A DNA stretch of 64,000 bases from Microbacterium sp. LWH7-1.2 (GTDB lineage: Bacteria > Actinomycetota > Actinomycetes > Actinomycetales > Microbacteriaceae): positions 3,720,001 to 3,784,000 of the forward strand of contig NZ_CP151637.1 in assembly GCF_038397755.1 (NCBI RefSeq), read 5' to 3'. Every line of letters begins with the position of its first letter. Positions within the stretch are counted from its first letter, which is position 1. A program made the position numbers and the translations under genes. The notes beneath the pieces are model-generated. The model saw only the letters and a list, made by a program, of their open reading frames with translations, made no database searches and was not told the DNA's origin. This document shows positions 43,360 to 52,131 of the stretch, piece by piece.

Positions 43360-44054
43360 GCAGCACGACGACCGTCTCCGCCGACACCGCCCGCGATGAG
43401 CCGGTGAGCCTGTTCGACCGCCTCGCCGCGGTCTGGGTCGAGCTCGAGGATCGGCTGGACCGGGTGCCCATCCTCCAGCGCCTCGCCGACGGCACGGTCA
43501 CACTCGACGACTACCGGCGGCTGCTCTTCAACCTGCGCCAGCAGGTGGTCGACGGGTCGCCGTGGATCTCGCGGGCGGCGGCCAGCTTCGACATCGACCA
43601 CTTCGAGCTGCGCGCGGCGGCGATCCGCCACGCCGAGGAGGAGCACCGCGACTACCTGATGCTCGAGCGCGACTACGTCGCGATCGGCGGTTCGCTCGAC
43701 GAGCTGCGCCGTGGGCGCAAGAACATCGGGTCGGAGGCGCTGTCGGGCTACATGTTCCACTACGCGGCCCAGCCCAACCCTGTCGGGCTGCTGGGTGCGA
43801 TGTTCATCATCGAGGGGCTGGGCGCGAAGCGCGCGGCGGGCTGGGCGGCGAGATTCCAGGAAGTGCTCGGCCTCGCCGACAACCAGGTGCACTTCATGCG
43901 CTACCACCAGGATGCCGACGCCGAGCACACGGGCGACATGGAGGCGATCCTGACGTCGGGCATCATCGATGACCGCGACGCCGACGACATCGTCCGCTGC
44001 GCGCAGGTGGTGGCGCGGCTGTACGCGCTGCAGCTCGAGGAACTGGACCGCTGA
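43356..44054 (+). CDS. Haem-oxygenase-like diiron oxidase (HDO) family protein
   Basis: The 232-residue all-helical protein has RHAEEEHRDYLMLERDY (Glu95, His97 region), GAMFIIEGLGAKRAAGW (Glu153) and HFMRYHQDADAEHTGDMEAI, whose H184-x3-D188-x2-H191 matches the third-helix iron motif of HDO enzymes. Known HDOs cleave fatty acids to alkenes, oxidise amines or fragment amino acids. The close coupling to a ketosynthase suggests an acyl or beta-keto substrate. TenA-like or coenzyme PQQ-type proteins share the fold but lack this motif. Confidence 0.75.
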   Translation: MSSTTTVSADTARDEPVSLFDRLAAVWVELEDRLDRVPILQRLADGTVTLDDYRRLLFNLRQQVVDGSPWISRAAASFDIDHFELRAAAIRHAEEEHRDYLMLERDYVAIGGSLDELRRGRKNIGSEALSGYMFHYAAQPNPVGLLGAMFIIEGLGAKRAAGWAARFQEVLGLADNQVHFMRYHQDADAEHTGDMEAILTSGIIDDRDADDIVRCAQVVARLYALQLEELDR

Positions 44055-44055
44055 C

Positions 44056-44928
44056 GTGGCGGCGCCGCGGCCGAGCATGCCGGAGTTCGTGCGCTCCGAC
44101 CCGAGCATGTGGGAGGCGGTGTACGCCGATCCCTCCGTCCCCCTGGACCGCGCGCTGGTGCGTCAGATCATCAACGACCAGCGGCGCCTGTCGCGGCGCT
44201 GGCTCTACCCGATCGCGCGGATCGTCTCGCGCGTGCTCGTCGCGATCATCTCGATCGTGAAGCGCGTGCTGCCGTTCCGGTGGATGCCGCTTCCCACCAT
44301 GGACGCGCTGTGCGTGTGGTTCCTGCGGCGCTTCGTCTCGCCCGGCGCGGTCGAGCTGCTGATCCGGCACTTCGTGGTCGAGACGAACCTGGTCAACTTC
44401 ATCATCCGCAACACCGCGGTCGACATGGTGCCCGTGACGCTGCGACCCGAGACCCTCGCGGGCCTCGGCGACTCGGCCGTGGTCGAGCACGACGTCAACG
44501 TGTACGACGTGCTCATCGCCCTCGACGGTGTTGCGCTCACGCGCCCGGAGACGCTCGACTTCCAGCAACTCGACATCCCGCCGCTCGACGCCGAACGGGG
44601 CCGCCGGCGCTACCTGCGGCTCGATATCCAGAGCGCGCTGTGCTTCATGAACATCCCGTTCTCCATGGCGCTCACCGTGGAGGAGTACCGGCGCGCCGTC
44701 CACTCGATCCGGTTCGACGACTCGTTCCTCGAGATCCTCGCGCTCGTCACGGGCGACGACACCTTCCGCCACTGGAAGCTCGCCGGCATGAGCCTCTGGA
44801 TGGACTCGAACGTCGACGTCCCGCGCATGGTCTACCGCCATGCGCTCGTCTGCGAGTACGCCCATGCGCACCTCGTGAAGCTCGCCGGCGGTGCCCACCC
44901 GCGCGACACCCCGGCCGAGTTCGACTGA
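44056..44928 (+). CDS. Unknown protein of the ketosynthase-HDO operon
   Basis: The 290-residue protein matches no family I can name. After a short polar start there is a hydrophobic stretch LYPIARIVSRVLVAIISIVK near residue 50, then an amphipathic region with PLPTMDALCVWFLRRFVSPG. A helical C-terminal half contains VVETNLVNFIIRN and YRHALVCEYAHAHLVKLAGG. The His/Glu-rich last helix could bind metal or haem. The GTG at 44056 is taken because it lies 1 bp after the HDO stop; GAGGAA lies 13 bases upstream. It probably completes a three-protein pathway at the membrane. Confidence 0.65.
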   Translation: MAAPRPSMPEFVRSDPSMWEAVYADPSVPLDRALVRQIINDQRRLSRRWLYPIARIVSRVLVAIISIVKRVLPFRWMPLPTMDALCVWFLRRFVSPGAVELLIRHFVVETNLVNFIIRNTAVDMVPVTLRPETLAGLGDSAVVEHDVNVYDVLIALDGVALTRPETLDFQQLDIPPLDAERGRRRYLRLDIQSALCFMNIPFSMALTVEEYRRAVHSIRFDDSFLEILALVTGDDTFRHWKLAGMSLWMDSNVDVPRMVYRHALVCEYAHAHLVKLAGGAHPRDTPAEFD

Positions 44929-44937
44929 GGAGACGGC

Positions 44938-44970
44938 GATCCCCCCGCGCCGAACGGACGCGGGAGGATC
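44938..44970. terminator. Bidirectional terminator
   Basis: GATCCCCCCGCG (44938-44949) pairs with CGCGGGAGGATC (44959-44970) with one mismatch. It lies between the convergent ketosynthase operon and the secreted-protein gene. Confidence 0.7.
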
Positions 44971-44983
44971 ATCGTGTGCGGCG

Positions 44984-45322
44984 TCAGGAGCCGCCGGGCC
45001 CCGGGCAGTAGATGATGTGACTGATGTCCTTGCCGGAGAGCGACGACACGTCGCCACCGCCGAAGAACTCGTACACCGTGTTGGTGCGTCCTGCCTTCAC
45101 GACGACGACCGTGTAGCTGTCGGGAAGCGTGTACGACAGCACCCCGTCGTAGTCGAACTCGATCTTCTCGCAGTTGTCCCCCCACGTCGCCGCGTGATTG
45201 CCCTCCGGTGTCGCGGGCATCTCGTACGCCCACCCGTTCGCCTGCGCTGCGGCCGCACCGCCGAGCGTGGCACAGAGGACGAGCGCGGCCGTCGCGGCAG
45301 CCTTCTTGATCGGATTCTTCAT
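44984..45322 (-). CDS. Small secreted protein of unknown function
   Basis: The 112-residue protein has a Sec signal peptide (MKNPIKKAAATAALVLCATL, then GGAAAAQA as the cleavage region near residue 28) and a mature part of about 84 residues rich in beta-prone segments: EKIEFDYDGVLSYTLPDSYT and TVVVVKAGRTNTVYEFFGGG. Two Cys (in GDNCEKIEF and IIYCPGPGGS) could form a disulfide. ATG 45322 follows GGGGAGGG. No homologue can be named; it may be an exported cell-wall or ligand-binding protein. Confidence 0.75.
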   Translation of the reverse strand: MKNPIKKAAATAALVLCATLGGAAAAQANGWAYEMPATPEGNHAATWGDNCEKIEFDYDGVLSYTLPDSYTVVVVKAGRTNTVYEFFGGGDVSSLSGKDISHIIYCPGPGGS

Positions 45323-45499
45323 CGGACCCTCCCCAGGTTCCGGGCGCAGGAGAATCGACTCGGGCGCACAAATCCCCCTGTTGCGCCATTCCTGGCGGGA
45401 TTCTACGACCGAGGCACGCACCTGTCGATAAGGAACGACTGCCGAAACCCCTTAAGGAGACGGATGCTGAGCCTCGCAGCGTCGAGGAGGCTCGACGTC

Positions 45500-46261
45500 T
45501 CAGGAACCGAGCTCCGCGACCATGGCTGCGAGGCGCTCGTACTCCTCCGGCATCCCCGGGTTCGCGAGGCGCGCGTCGGTCGGCGCGCGCCCGGCGATGA
45601 CGTCGTCGAGGTAGCGGCGGTCGGCGTCCAGGCGGGCCACGGCGTCGAACCCGGGCGTGCCGTGGCCGGGGATCACGAGCTCCGCCTGGCCGGCGTACGG
45701 CGCGAGAAGATCGAGCGCCACGAGATATGACGGCAAGTCGTCCGGGTCGAACGGGAGCGGCAGCTCGAGGTCGCTCAGCATGTCCCCGGCGATCAGCACG
45801 CGCTCCCCGGGCAGCCACACGGCGGTGTGACCCGGAGCATGGCCGTCGTGCACCACCAACTGGGGTGCGAAGCCCCGAGGAACCGACGCGGGCGGGATCG
45901 CAGCATCCGTTCCCTCCACCCGCCCCATCAGTTCCACCAGCTCGCCGGGAAAGTCGACGCCGAGCGCCGAGACGAGGGCCGCGCGCTCATCGCGGGCCAG
46001 CGCCGCCGTCGCGGGCGACGCCCAGCGCGGGGCGGGGCCGAAGCGCGGGTGCCACAGCAGGTGGTCGTGGTGGGCGTGCGTGGCGAAGCCGCCGACGACG
46101 CGGAGCCCGCGTGCGTCCAGCTCGTCGGCGAGGGCATCGAGCTCATCGGGCATCCACGCCGGATCGATGAGCAGGGCCTCGCCGTCGCGGCACAGCACGG
46201 TCGACGTCGTCGACATCACGCGGCTGGTGGCGACGAGCACACCGTCGGCGACCTCGATCAT
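45500..46261 (-). CDS. MBL-fold metallohydrolase
   Basis: The 253-residue protein has the metal-binding motif GGFATHAHHDHLLWHPRFGP (HxHxDH), DGHAPGHTAVWLPGERVLIA followed by GDMLSDLELP, and VIPGHGTPGF. This is the glyoxalase II-like or Bla-like layout. It lacks the UlaG features of the catabolic MBL genes at left. A general hydrolase is all that can be said. It is divergent from the UBP zinc-finger gene. Confidence 0.8.
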   Translation of the reverse strand: MIEVADGVLVATSRVMSTTSTVLCRDGEALLIDPAWMPDELDALADELDARGLRVVGGFATHAHHDHLLWHPRFGPAPRWASPATAALARDERAALVSALGVDFPGELVELMGRVEGTDAAIPPASVPRGFAPQLVVHDGHAPGHTAVWLPGERVLIAGDMLSDLELPLPFDPDDLPSYLVALDLLAPYAGQAELVIPGHGTPGFDAVARLDADRRYLDDVIAGRAPTDARLANPGMPEEYERLAAMVAELGS

Positions 46262-46343
46262 CGCCGTTCACTCTAACGGCCCCGTTCCCGCACGGGCGCG
46301 TTAGCATCGCACCGACGGAACGCGTGTGATGAGAGGCAGGCGC

Positions 46344-46691
46344 ATGAGCCTGAGTGAGATCGACCCCACCGTGCCGCCCTCCGGCGAGGGCTGCGCCGAC
46401 TGCGACGACGTCGGCGGGTGGTGGGTGCATCTGCGGCGGTGCGCGGTGTGCGGCGACGTGCGCTGCTGCGACACCTCGCCCGCGCAGCACGCGACCGCGC
46501 ACTTCCGGGCGACGGGCCACCGGTACGTCCGCAGCTTCGAGCCGGGGGAGGAGTGGTTCTGGGACTACGTCGCCGAGGACTACATCGACGGTCCCCGGCT
46601 CTCGCCGCCCGAATCGCGTCCCGACACGCAGCCGTCGCCGGGGCCGGAGGGCCGGGTTCCGGCCGACTGGCGCGAACTGATCCACCGCTGA
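46344..46691 (+). CDS. UBP-type zinc finger protein
   Basis: The 115-residue protein carries the UBP zinc-finger pattern: GCADCDDVGGWWVHLRRCAV, CGDVRCCDTSPAQHATAHFR and ATGHRYVRSFEPGEEWFWDY, giving the Cys/His set of eukaryotic ubiquitin-binding UBP domains. Actinobacterial members are single-domain proteins of unknown function often found beside the fused thioredoxin reductase encoded next. ATG 46344 follows GAGAGGCAGG; the gap to the next gene is 14 bp, so they are cotranscribed. Confidence 0.88.
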   Translation: MSLSEIDPTVPPSGEGCADCDDVGGWWVHLRRCAVCGDVRCCDTSPAQHATAHFRATGHRYVRSFEPGEEWFWDYVAEDYIDGPRLSPPESRPDTQPSPGPEGRVPADWRELIHR

Positions 46692-46705
46692 GAAAGGGAC
46701 GTGCG

Positions 46706-48358
46706 ATGGGCACCGCGAAGATGACGCAGCGCGAGTTCGAGCGGATGATGAAGCCCGCGCTCACCGACGCGCAGTGGGAGCGGCTGCTGTCGTTCGGCGA
46801 GCCGCACGATGTCGCGCAGGGCGAGTACCTGTTCGAAGCCGGTGACCTCGACTACGACCTCATCCTGGTCGACAGCGGCGAGATCGAGATCGTCCGCGTC
46901 GCGTTCGGCTGGGTGGGCGAGACCCACGTCGGCACGATGGGGCCGCGCAGCTTCGTCGGCGAGCTGGGGCTCCTCAACGGGCAGGGCGCGTTCCTGTCGG
47001 CCCGGGCGACGAAAGCGGGACGGATGCTGCGAGTCAGTCGTTCGCGCCTGCGCGTGCTGATGGCGGAAGACGACGAGCTGTGCGACATCATCCTGCACGC
47101 GCTGTGGGCGCGGCGCGAGATCCTCCGCACCGGTCCCGCCGCGCTGACCCTCAAGCTCGTCGGACCCCGCTCGTCGCGGGAATTCCTGGCGCTGCGCCGC
47201 TTCGCGGAGCGGGTCGATCTCGTGCACACGGCCATCGAGCTCGCCCCGGGCGACCTCTGGACGCTCGGCGAGCACGGCATCGGCCTCGACGACCTGCCGG
47301 TCGCCTTCATCCAGGGCGAGGCCATGAAGCGGGCGACGCCGGGCATGGTCGCTGAGCGGCTCGGGCTCAGCTACCAGGGCCGCGCCGACGAGGTGGTCGA
47401 CCTCGTCGTCGTGGGCGGCGGCCCCGCCGGGCTCGCGGCCGCCATCTACGGGGCCTCCGAAGGCCTGAGCACCGTGCTGTTGGATGCGGTGGCCCCGGGC
47501 GGGCAGGCGGCGGCGACGTCGCGGATCGAGAACTTCCTGGGCTTCCCGTTCGGTGTCAGCGGCGGTGACCTCATCGGCCAGGCGTCGCTCCAGGCGCTCA
47601 AGTTCGGGGTGCGCGTCTACGCACCCTGTGAGGCCGCAGACCTCCGCCCCGCGGGGAACGACCTCGACGTCACGCTCACCGACGGACGCGTCATCCGTGC
47701 GCGCACGGCGATCGTCACCTCGGGGGCGGCCTACCGCACGCTCGACCTCGACCGCTGGAACGAGTTCGAGGGCGCGGGCATCTACTACGCCGCGACGCCG
47801 CTCGAGCTGCGACAGGTCTTCGAGTCGCCGGTGGTCGTCGTCGGCGGGGCCAACTCCGCCGGGCAGGCGTCGCTGTACCTCGCCGCGAACGGATGCCCCG
47901 TGCACCTCGTGGTGCGCGGTTCCGACCTCGGCAGCCGCATGTCGTCGTATCTCGTGGACCGGCTGCTCGAAGACCCGCGGATCGACGTGCACACCCAGTC
48001 CCGCGTCACGGCGCTCGGTGGCAGGTCGGCGCTGGAGAGCGTCCGGATCGACTCGATCGGCGACGTCGCGGCGCGAGGGCTCTTCTGCTTCATCGGCGCG
48101 GAGCCCGCGACGTCGTGGCTCGCGGAGCTCGATCGCGACGCCGACGGGTTCCTCCGCACCGGCACGGACGTGTCGGTGCAATCCCTGGAGCGCTGGCAGG
48201 GGATGGGCCGCGAACCGCTGCCGTTCGAGACGTCGGTGCCCCGCATCTTCGCCGCGGGAGACGTGCGCCGCGGCTCGATGAAACGCGTCGCCGCAGCGGT
48301 GGGCGAGGGATCCAGCGCCGTCGCATCGGTGCACCGCGCGCTCGCCGAGATCCGCTGA
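46706..48358 (+). CDS. Cyclic-nucleotide-binding domain fused to thioredoxin reductase-like flavoprotein
   Basis: The 550-residue protein has an N-terminal cNMP-binding domain (GEYLFEAGDLDYDLILVDSG, GPRSFVGELGLLNGQGAFLS, residues 30-130). A pyridine nucleotide-disulfide oxidoreductase module of thioredoxin reductase type follows (VVVGGGPAGLAAAIYGASEG, GQAAATSRIENFLGFPFGVS, VVVVGGANSAGQASLYLAAN, RIFAAGDVRRGSMKRVAAAV). The redox CxxC is missing: the position that reads CATC in thioredoxin reductase is YAAT in GAGIYYAATPLELRQ. It therefore cannot reduce thioredoxin in the usual way and may bind or reduce another target. The UBP zinc-finger gene is its partner. Confidence 0.9.
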   Translation: MGTAKMTQREFERMMKPALTDAQWERLLSFGEPHDVAQGEYLFEAGDLDYDLILVDSGEIEIVRVAFGWVGETHVGTMGPRSFVGELGLLNGQGAFLSARATKAGRMLRVSRSRLRVLMAEDDELCDIILHALWARREILRTGPAALTLKLVGPRSSREFLALRRFAERVDLVHTAIELAPGDLWTLGEHGIGLDDLPVAFIQGEAMKRATPGMVAERLGLSYQGRADEVVDLVVVGGGPAGLAAAIYGASEGLSTVLLDAVAPGGQAAATSRIENFLGFPFGVSGGDLIGQASLQALKFGVRVYAPCEAADLRPAGNDLDVTLTDGRVIRARTAIVTSGAAYRTLDLDRWNEFEGAGIYYAATPLELRQVFESPVVVVGGANSAGQASLYLAANGCPVHLVVRGSDLGSRMSSYLVDRLLEDPRIDVHTQSRVTALGGRSALESVRIDSIGDVAARGLFCFIGAEPATSWLAELDRDADGFLRTGTDVSVQSLERWQGMGREPLPFETSVPRIFAAGDVRRGSMKRVAAAVGEGSSAVASVHRALAEIR

Positions 48359-48376
48359 CCCGGCCCCGCCGCGCCG

Positions 48377-49462
48377 TCACCAGCCGCTGCGGGTCGGCGT
48401 GTGGCCCTCGCGGGCGTCGTCGGGCATGGCCATCTCGGCGCGCACGCCCAGGAGACGGATCGGCCGGCCGGGCTCGATCTTGGCGACGAGCTCCAGGGTC
48501 CGCGCCAGGACGACCTCGCGGTCGGAGGTCGACGGGATCTTCTTCGTGAACGTCTTGGTGAAAAACGGCGCGTAGCGCACCTTCAGCCCGAGTCCGACGA
48601 CCGGCCGGTCGTCGGCGGCGACCTCGTCGAGAACCTCGCCCAGCAGTCTGCGGGCGGCCTCCTCGATCTCGGCGGGCTCCACGATGTCGACCTGGAACGT
48701 CGTCTCCTTGCTGTGGCCACGGGCGACCCAGGGGGTGTCGTCGACGACGTTCGAGCCGTCGCCGCGACCGAGCTGGCGGTACCAGAGGCCCATCCTGGGG
48801 CCGAACTCGGCGGTCAGGGCATCCGGGTCGGCGACGGCGAGCTCCGCCACCGTCTCGATCCCCAGCAGCGCGAGCCGCTTCGAGATCTTCGAGCCGACGC
48901 CCCACAGCGCGATCGTGGGGCGGTGGCCCATGACCTCGAGCCAGTTGTCGGCGGTGAGGTGGAAGGTACCGCGTGGCTTGCCGAAGTCCGTGGCGTTCTT
49001 GGCACGGACCAGGTTGTCGCCGATGCCGACACTGCAGTGCAGCCGGGTGCGGTCGAGCACGTCCTGCTGCAGCCGGCGGGCATAGCCTTCGGGGTCGTCG
49101 GTCTCGACACCGACGAACGCCTCGTCCCAACCGAGCACCTGCACCACGGCGCCCGGCTGGGAGCGCAGCGTCGTCATGACCTGCTCCGACGCGGCGAGGT
49201 ACAACGGCGCGTCGACCGGCAGGATGACCGCATCCGGGATCTTCCGCGCGGCGATGCGCAGCGGCATCCCCGACCCGACTCCGAACTCGCGTGCCTCGTA
49301 CGACGCCGTCGAGACGACAGCTCGCTCGGTGGGATCGCCCCGGCCACCCACGATGACCGGCTTGCCCGCGAGCTCGGGGTTGCGCAGGATCTCGACGGCG
49401 GCGATGAACTGGTCGAGGTCGACGTGGAGCACCCAGCGACGAACCTCCCGCGTCTCGCGCAT
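48377..49462 (-). CDS. dinB: DNA polymerase IV (Y family)
   Basis: The 361-residue polymerase has the palm motifs VLHVDLDQFIAAVEILRNPE and VLGWDEAFVGV with the catalytic Asp and Glu, an LHCSVGIGDNLVRAKNATDF segment, helix-hairpin-helix WGVGSKISKRLALLGIETV and a little-finger domain ending near VRAEMAMP. The usual SIDEAF reads GWDEAF, as in some actinobacterial DinB proteins. It is an error-prone translesion polymerase. ATG 49462 is chosen over ATG 49504; the family starts near REVRRWVLHVDLD. Confidence 0.9.
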   Translation of the reverse strand: MRETREVRRWVLHVDLDQFIAAVEILRNPELAGKPVIVGGRGDPTERAVVSTASYEAREFGVGSGMPLRIAARKIPDAVILPVDAPLYLAASEQVMTTLRSQPGAVVQVLGWDEAFVGVETDDPEGYARRLQQDVLDRTRLHCSVGIGDNLVRAKNATDFGKPRGTFHLTADNWLEVMGHRPTIALWGVGSKISKRLALLGIETVAELAVADPDALTAEFGPRMGLWYRQLGRGDGSNVVDDTPWVARGHSKETTFQVDIVEPAEIEEAARRLLGEVLDEVAADDRPVVGLGLKVRYAPFFTKTFTKKIPSTSDREVVLARTLELVAKIEPGRPIRLLGVRAEMAMPDDAREGHTPTRSGW

Positions 49463-49575
49463 GAGATGAGCGTAGGCCGGGCTTCGGACGTGCGCTCGCT
49501 CCACGCCGCCTCGGTCATGGCGGCCTTCGTCATCGGGACCTGACAGGCATCGCCCTTGTGCCGATGTCCGTCGGG

Positions 49576-49644
49576 TTTGGGGCGCATCCCGTGCGTTCGG
49601 GGCGCACGAGACGCGCCCCGAACGTGCGCCACGCGCCCCGAACC
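49576..49644. repeat. Intergenic GGGGCGC repeat, copy A
   Basis: Repeated TTTGGGGCGC and TTCGGGGCGC elements face GCGCCCCGAAC elements, giving alternating inverted repeats over about 70 bp between dinB and the SRPBCC gene. Similar blocks lie at 55165-55232 and 57011-57081. The rest of 49463-49773 has no gene. Confidence 0.75.
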
Positions 49645-49773
49645 GGTCATGTGTGCAACAGGGTCTTCCCTTCCGGCCCGAAGCCCGTACCGGCCGCCCC
49701 GCCGCGCGTCAACCCCCGTGCGCCGGGCGGCAGACCGTTCGTACTGTGGCTGTTCCCGATGAGAGGAGCCGTC

Positions 49774-50244
49774 ATGGCAACCAGCACGGTGACCGCAGAG
49801 ACCGAAGTCGACGCCCCGATCCGCGCGGTGTACGACCAGTGGACCCAGTTCGAGGAGTTTCCGCGGTTCATGTCCGCGGTCGAGCGCATCGAGCAGCTCG
49901 GCGACCGGCGTCAGCACTGGGTCGTGAAGGTCGGCGGGGTCGAGCGCGAGTTCGACGCGACGATCACGGACCAGGTGCCCGACGACCACATCGCGTGGGC
50001 CAGCGACGGCGAAGCCGTCCACTCGGGACGTGTGAGCTTCCAGTCGCTCGGCGACCGGACCAAGGTCGCCCTCGAGATGACGTGGAGGCCCGAGACGTTC
50101 ACCGAGAAGACCGGCGCAGCGCTCGGCATCGACGAGCACGCGGTGAAGAAGGATTTCGAACGGTTCAAGGACTTCATCGAGGAGCGCGGCCGCGAGACCG
50201 GGGGCTGGCGCGGCGAGATCCACGGCGGCACGACGACGCCCTGA
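49774..50244 (+). CDS. SRPBCC family (polyketide cyclase/Coq10-like) protein
   Basis: The 156-residue START-like protein has AETEVDAPIRAVYDQWTQFE followed by EFPRFMSAVERIEQ, VGGVEREFDATITDQVPDDH and IAWASDGEAVHSGRVSFQSL. The layout is that of Coq10/cyclase_dehydrase members that bind hydrophobic ligands or act at membranes. ATG 49774 follows GAGAGGAG. The small acidic protein gene follows after 38 bp. The ligand is unknown. Confidence 0.85.
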   Translation: MATSTVTAETEVDAPIRAVYDQWTQFEEFPRFMSAVERIEQLGDRRQHWVVKVGGVEREFDATITDQVPDDHIAWASDGEAVHSGRVSFQSLGDRTKVALEMTWRPETFTEKTGAALGIDEHAVKKDFERFKDFIEERGRETGGWRGEIHGGTTTP

Positions 50245-50282
50245 GCGCCGGACCGCCCGAGAGATCGACGAGAGGAAGCACG

Positions 50283-50621
50283 ATGTCCGACAATCTGCCC
50301 GCCGACATCCCGCCTGCGCCCGACGGCCAGGTCGGGATCCAGCCGACCCGCGACCGCGACACGTCGATCGAGCCCGACCCCGCGCTCGATCCCGCGCAGG
50401 CCGAATGGGACCGCACGACGGCGCGCGACGCCGGACTCTTCGTCGATGACAGGGCGACGGCCACCGGCGACGACCCGGCCCACCTCCCGTCCGACGACGA
50501 GGACGTGCCGCGCACCGACCTGCCGTCCGAGGGCGCACAGCCCGAGACCCAGGGGCTCTCCCCTGAACTCGCAGAGCAGGGCGACACCGGCCAGGGCGAC
50601 CTCGCCCCCGAGGACTACTGA
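50283..50621 (+). CDS. Small acidic, disordered protein
   Basis: The 112-residue protein is rich in Asp, Glu, Pro and Gln, with no hydrophobic core; for example IEPDPALDPAQAEWDRTTAR and HLPSDDEDVPRTDLPSEGAQ. It is likely intrinsically disordered. ATG 50283 follows GAGAGGAAGC, and coding bias is consistent. It may be cotranscribed with the SRPBCC gene. No function can be given. Confidence 0.7.
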   Translation: MSDNLPADIPPAPDGQVGIQPTRDRDTSIEPDPALDPAQAEWDRTTARDAGLFVDDRATATGDDPAHLPSDDEDVPRTDLPSEGAQPETQGLSPELAEQGDTGQGDLAPEDY

Positions 50622-50705
50622 GCCGACAGGACAGGTCCAGCGCCCCGAGCGGGTCGCTGGACCGAGGGCTCCGCGCAGGGGGGAACGATGCGCGGAGGGG
50701 GTGGT

Positions 50706-50746
50706 GGATGCCTCGGCCCGGCGGCCTGGCCCGGGCCGAGGCATCC
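50706..50746. terminator. Perfect 16-bp bidirectional terminator hairpin
   Basis: GGATGCCTCGGCCCGG (50706-50721) and CCGGGCCGAGGCATCC (50731-50746) are exact reverse complements around a 9-base loop. A weaker hairpin, GTCCAGCG with CGCTGGAC, precedes it at 50636-50664. They separate convergent genes. Confidence 0.85.
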
Positions 50747-50750
50747 GCGT

Positions 50751-52130
50751 CTATACGAAGGCGAAGAGCGGCGGGAAGACGGCCACCACGACGGCAGCCC
50801 AGGCGAGGTAGACGGGCAGGAAGCCGGTCTGCCATCTCTCGAGCCGCTCGTACGGAGCCCGGTGCATCGAGAAGCGCAGCTGCAGCCAGGCGGCGCCGGC
50901 GAGGTTGGCGAGCAGGATGACGTTCAGCCCGAGTGAGGCCAGCTTGTTCGGGCTCGCGCCCCACTCGGCGATGCGCCCGATCATCGCGACGAGCACCATG
51001 ATGTCGACCACGAGCGCCGCGACGACCATGAGCAGCTGCGTCCGGTCGAACCACGAGGGCGGCGCCAGCGGATCGCGGGCAGACAGCGCGTAGAGCAGCA
51101 GGCCGACCACCACGACGAGCACGATGTCGAACAGGACGAGCAGGTCGCGCTGGCCGAACACCTCGGTCGTGCTGTCGTCGATCAGGTTCCCCTGGATGAA
51201 GCCCGCGGCGATGAACGCGAGCAGCAGCACGGTGAACAGCGGTGTGAAGAGCTTCGTGAGCACCGGGGCGATGTTCTCGATGACGCTCTGCTTCGCCTCG
51301 ACGAGCCAGGCGGCGATGAGGATCGCGCCCGCCAGACCGCACGGGACCATGACCTCTTCCACGAACCAGCCGGCGTCGAGGTCGATGGCGGCGAAGACGC
51401 CCATCGTGAGCGCGATGAGAACGCCGCCGCCGAGCGCGATGAGCGCGAGGTAGACCACCCACTCGCCGGTGAAGCGGATGAAGTCCATGCGGGCGCGGCT
51501 CGACCTGACCCGGCCGTTGACGTAGGCGATGCCGGTGGCGAGCCACAGCACCACGACGACGTGCGTCGCGGCGAGCATCAGCGTCGCGCCGCCCGGGGCG
51601 AACGGGTACACCGCCATCACGATGGCGGCCGCCACGAACGGCACCGCCACGACCGCGATCGTCGAGAGCGTCGCCGTGCGCCGCACCAGGAAGTACGTCG
51701 CGAGGAAGGGCAGAACGAGCAGTGCGTACCAGCGGCCGTAGAAGTCCCCGTTCTCCGCGAACTGCACGCCGAACAGGGCGGGGATCTTCACCGCGAGGGC
51801 GGCACCCACTGCGAGTCCGACCGCGAGCAGCACGCCGCCGCCGGGGCGGGGTGCGCGCGGCTCGTCCTGGAACATCAGCTGCTTCCAGAGCCGCTCGGAG
51901 TGTTCGCGCGCGAACTCGCGCGACAGGTCGTCGAGGCCGCCGAGCCGCTTCACCGCGACCAGGAAGGCCTCGTCACCGTCGAGGCCGGATGCCTCGAGTC
52001 GGTCGATCTGGCCGCGCAGGTGGTCCTCGAGCTCGTCGACGTCACGGCCGTCGATCGCCTCGGGACGTGAGACGTACGCGCGCCACGTCGAGATCTGGTC
52101 TTCGATGCGAGGGTCGAGGTCTTCAGTCAT
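50751..52130 (-). CDS. Permease-prefix domain membrane protein
   Basis: The 459-residue protein has a soluble N-terminal permease-prefix domain 1 (IEDQISTWRAYVSRPEAIDG and RDVDELEDHLRGQI, residues 8-75), followed by a multi-span membrane part of about 10-11 hydrophobic segments. Such proteins are encoded with PadR regulators and usually belong to ABC-type membrane modules of unknown substrate. ATG 52130 follows GGAGGTGCC that lies within the PadR stop region, so the two are translationally coupled. Confidence 0.85.
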   Translation of the reverse strand: MTEDLDPRIEDQISTWRAYVSRPEAIDGRDVDELEDHLRGQIDRLEASGLDGDEAFLVAVKRLGGLDDLSREFAREHSERLWKQLMFQDEPRAPRPGGGVLLAVGLAVGAALAVKIPALFGVQFAENGDFYGRWYALLVLPFLATYFLVRRTATLSTIAVVAVPFVAAAIVMAVYPFAPGGATLMLAATHVVVVLWLATGIAYVNGRVRSSRARMDFIRFTGEWVVYLALIALGGGVLIALTMGVFAAIDLDAGWFVEEVMVPCGLAGAILIAAWLVEAKQSVIENIAPVLTKLFTPLFTVLLLAFIAAGFIQGNLIDDSTTEVFGQRDLLVLFDIVLVVVVGLLLYALSARDPLAPPSWFDRTQLLMVVAALVVDIMVLVAMIGRIAEWGASPNKLASLGLNVILLANLAGAAWLQLRFSMHRAPYERLERWQTGFLPVYLAWAAVVVAVFPPLFAFV

Positions 52131-52131
52131 G

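Noticed and set aside
46580..48334. A 584-codon minus frame opposite the thioredoxin reductase-like gene
   Set aside because: Antisense shadow with skewed composition, while the plus frame has all flavoprotein motifs.
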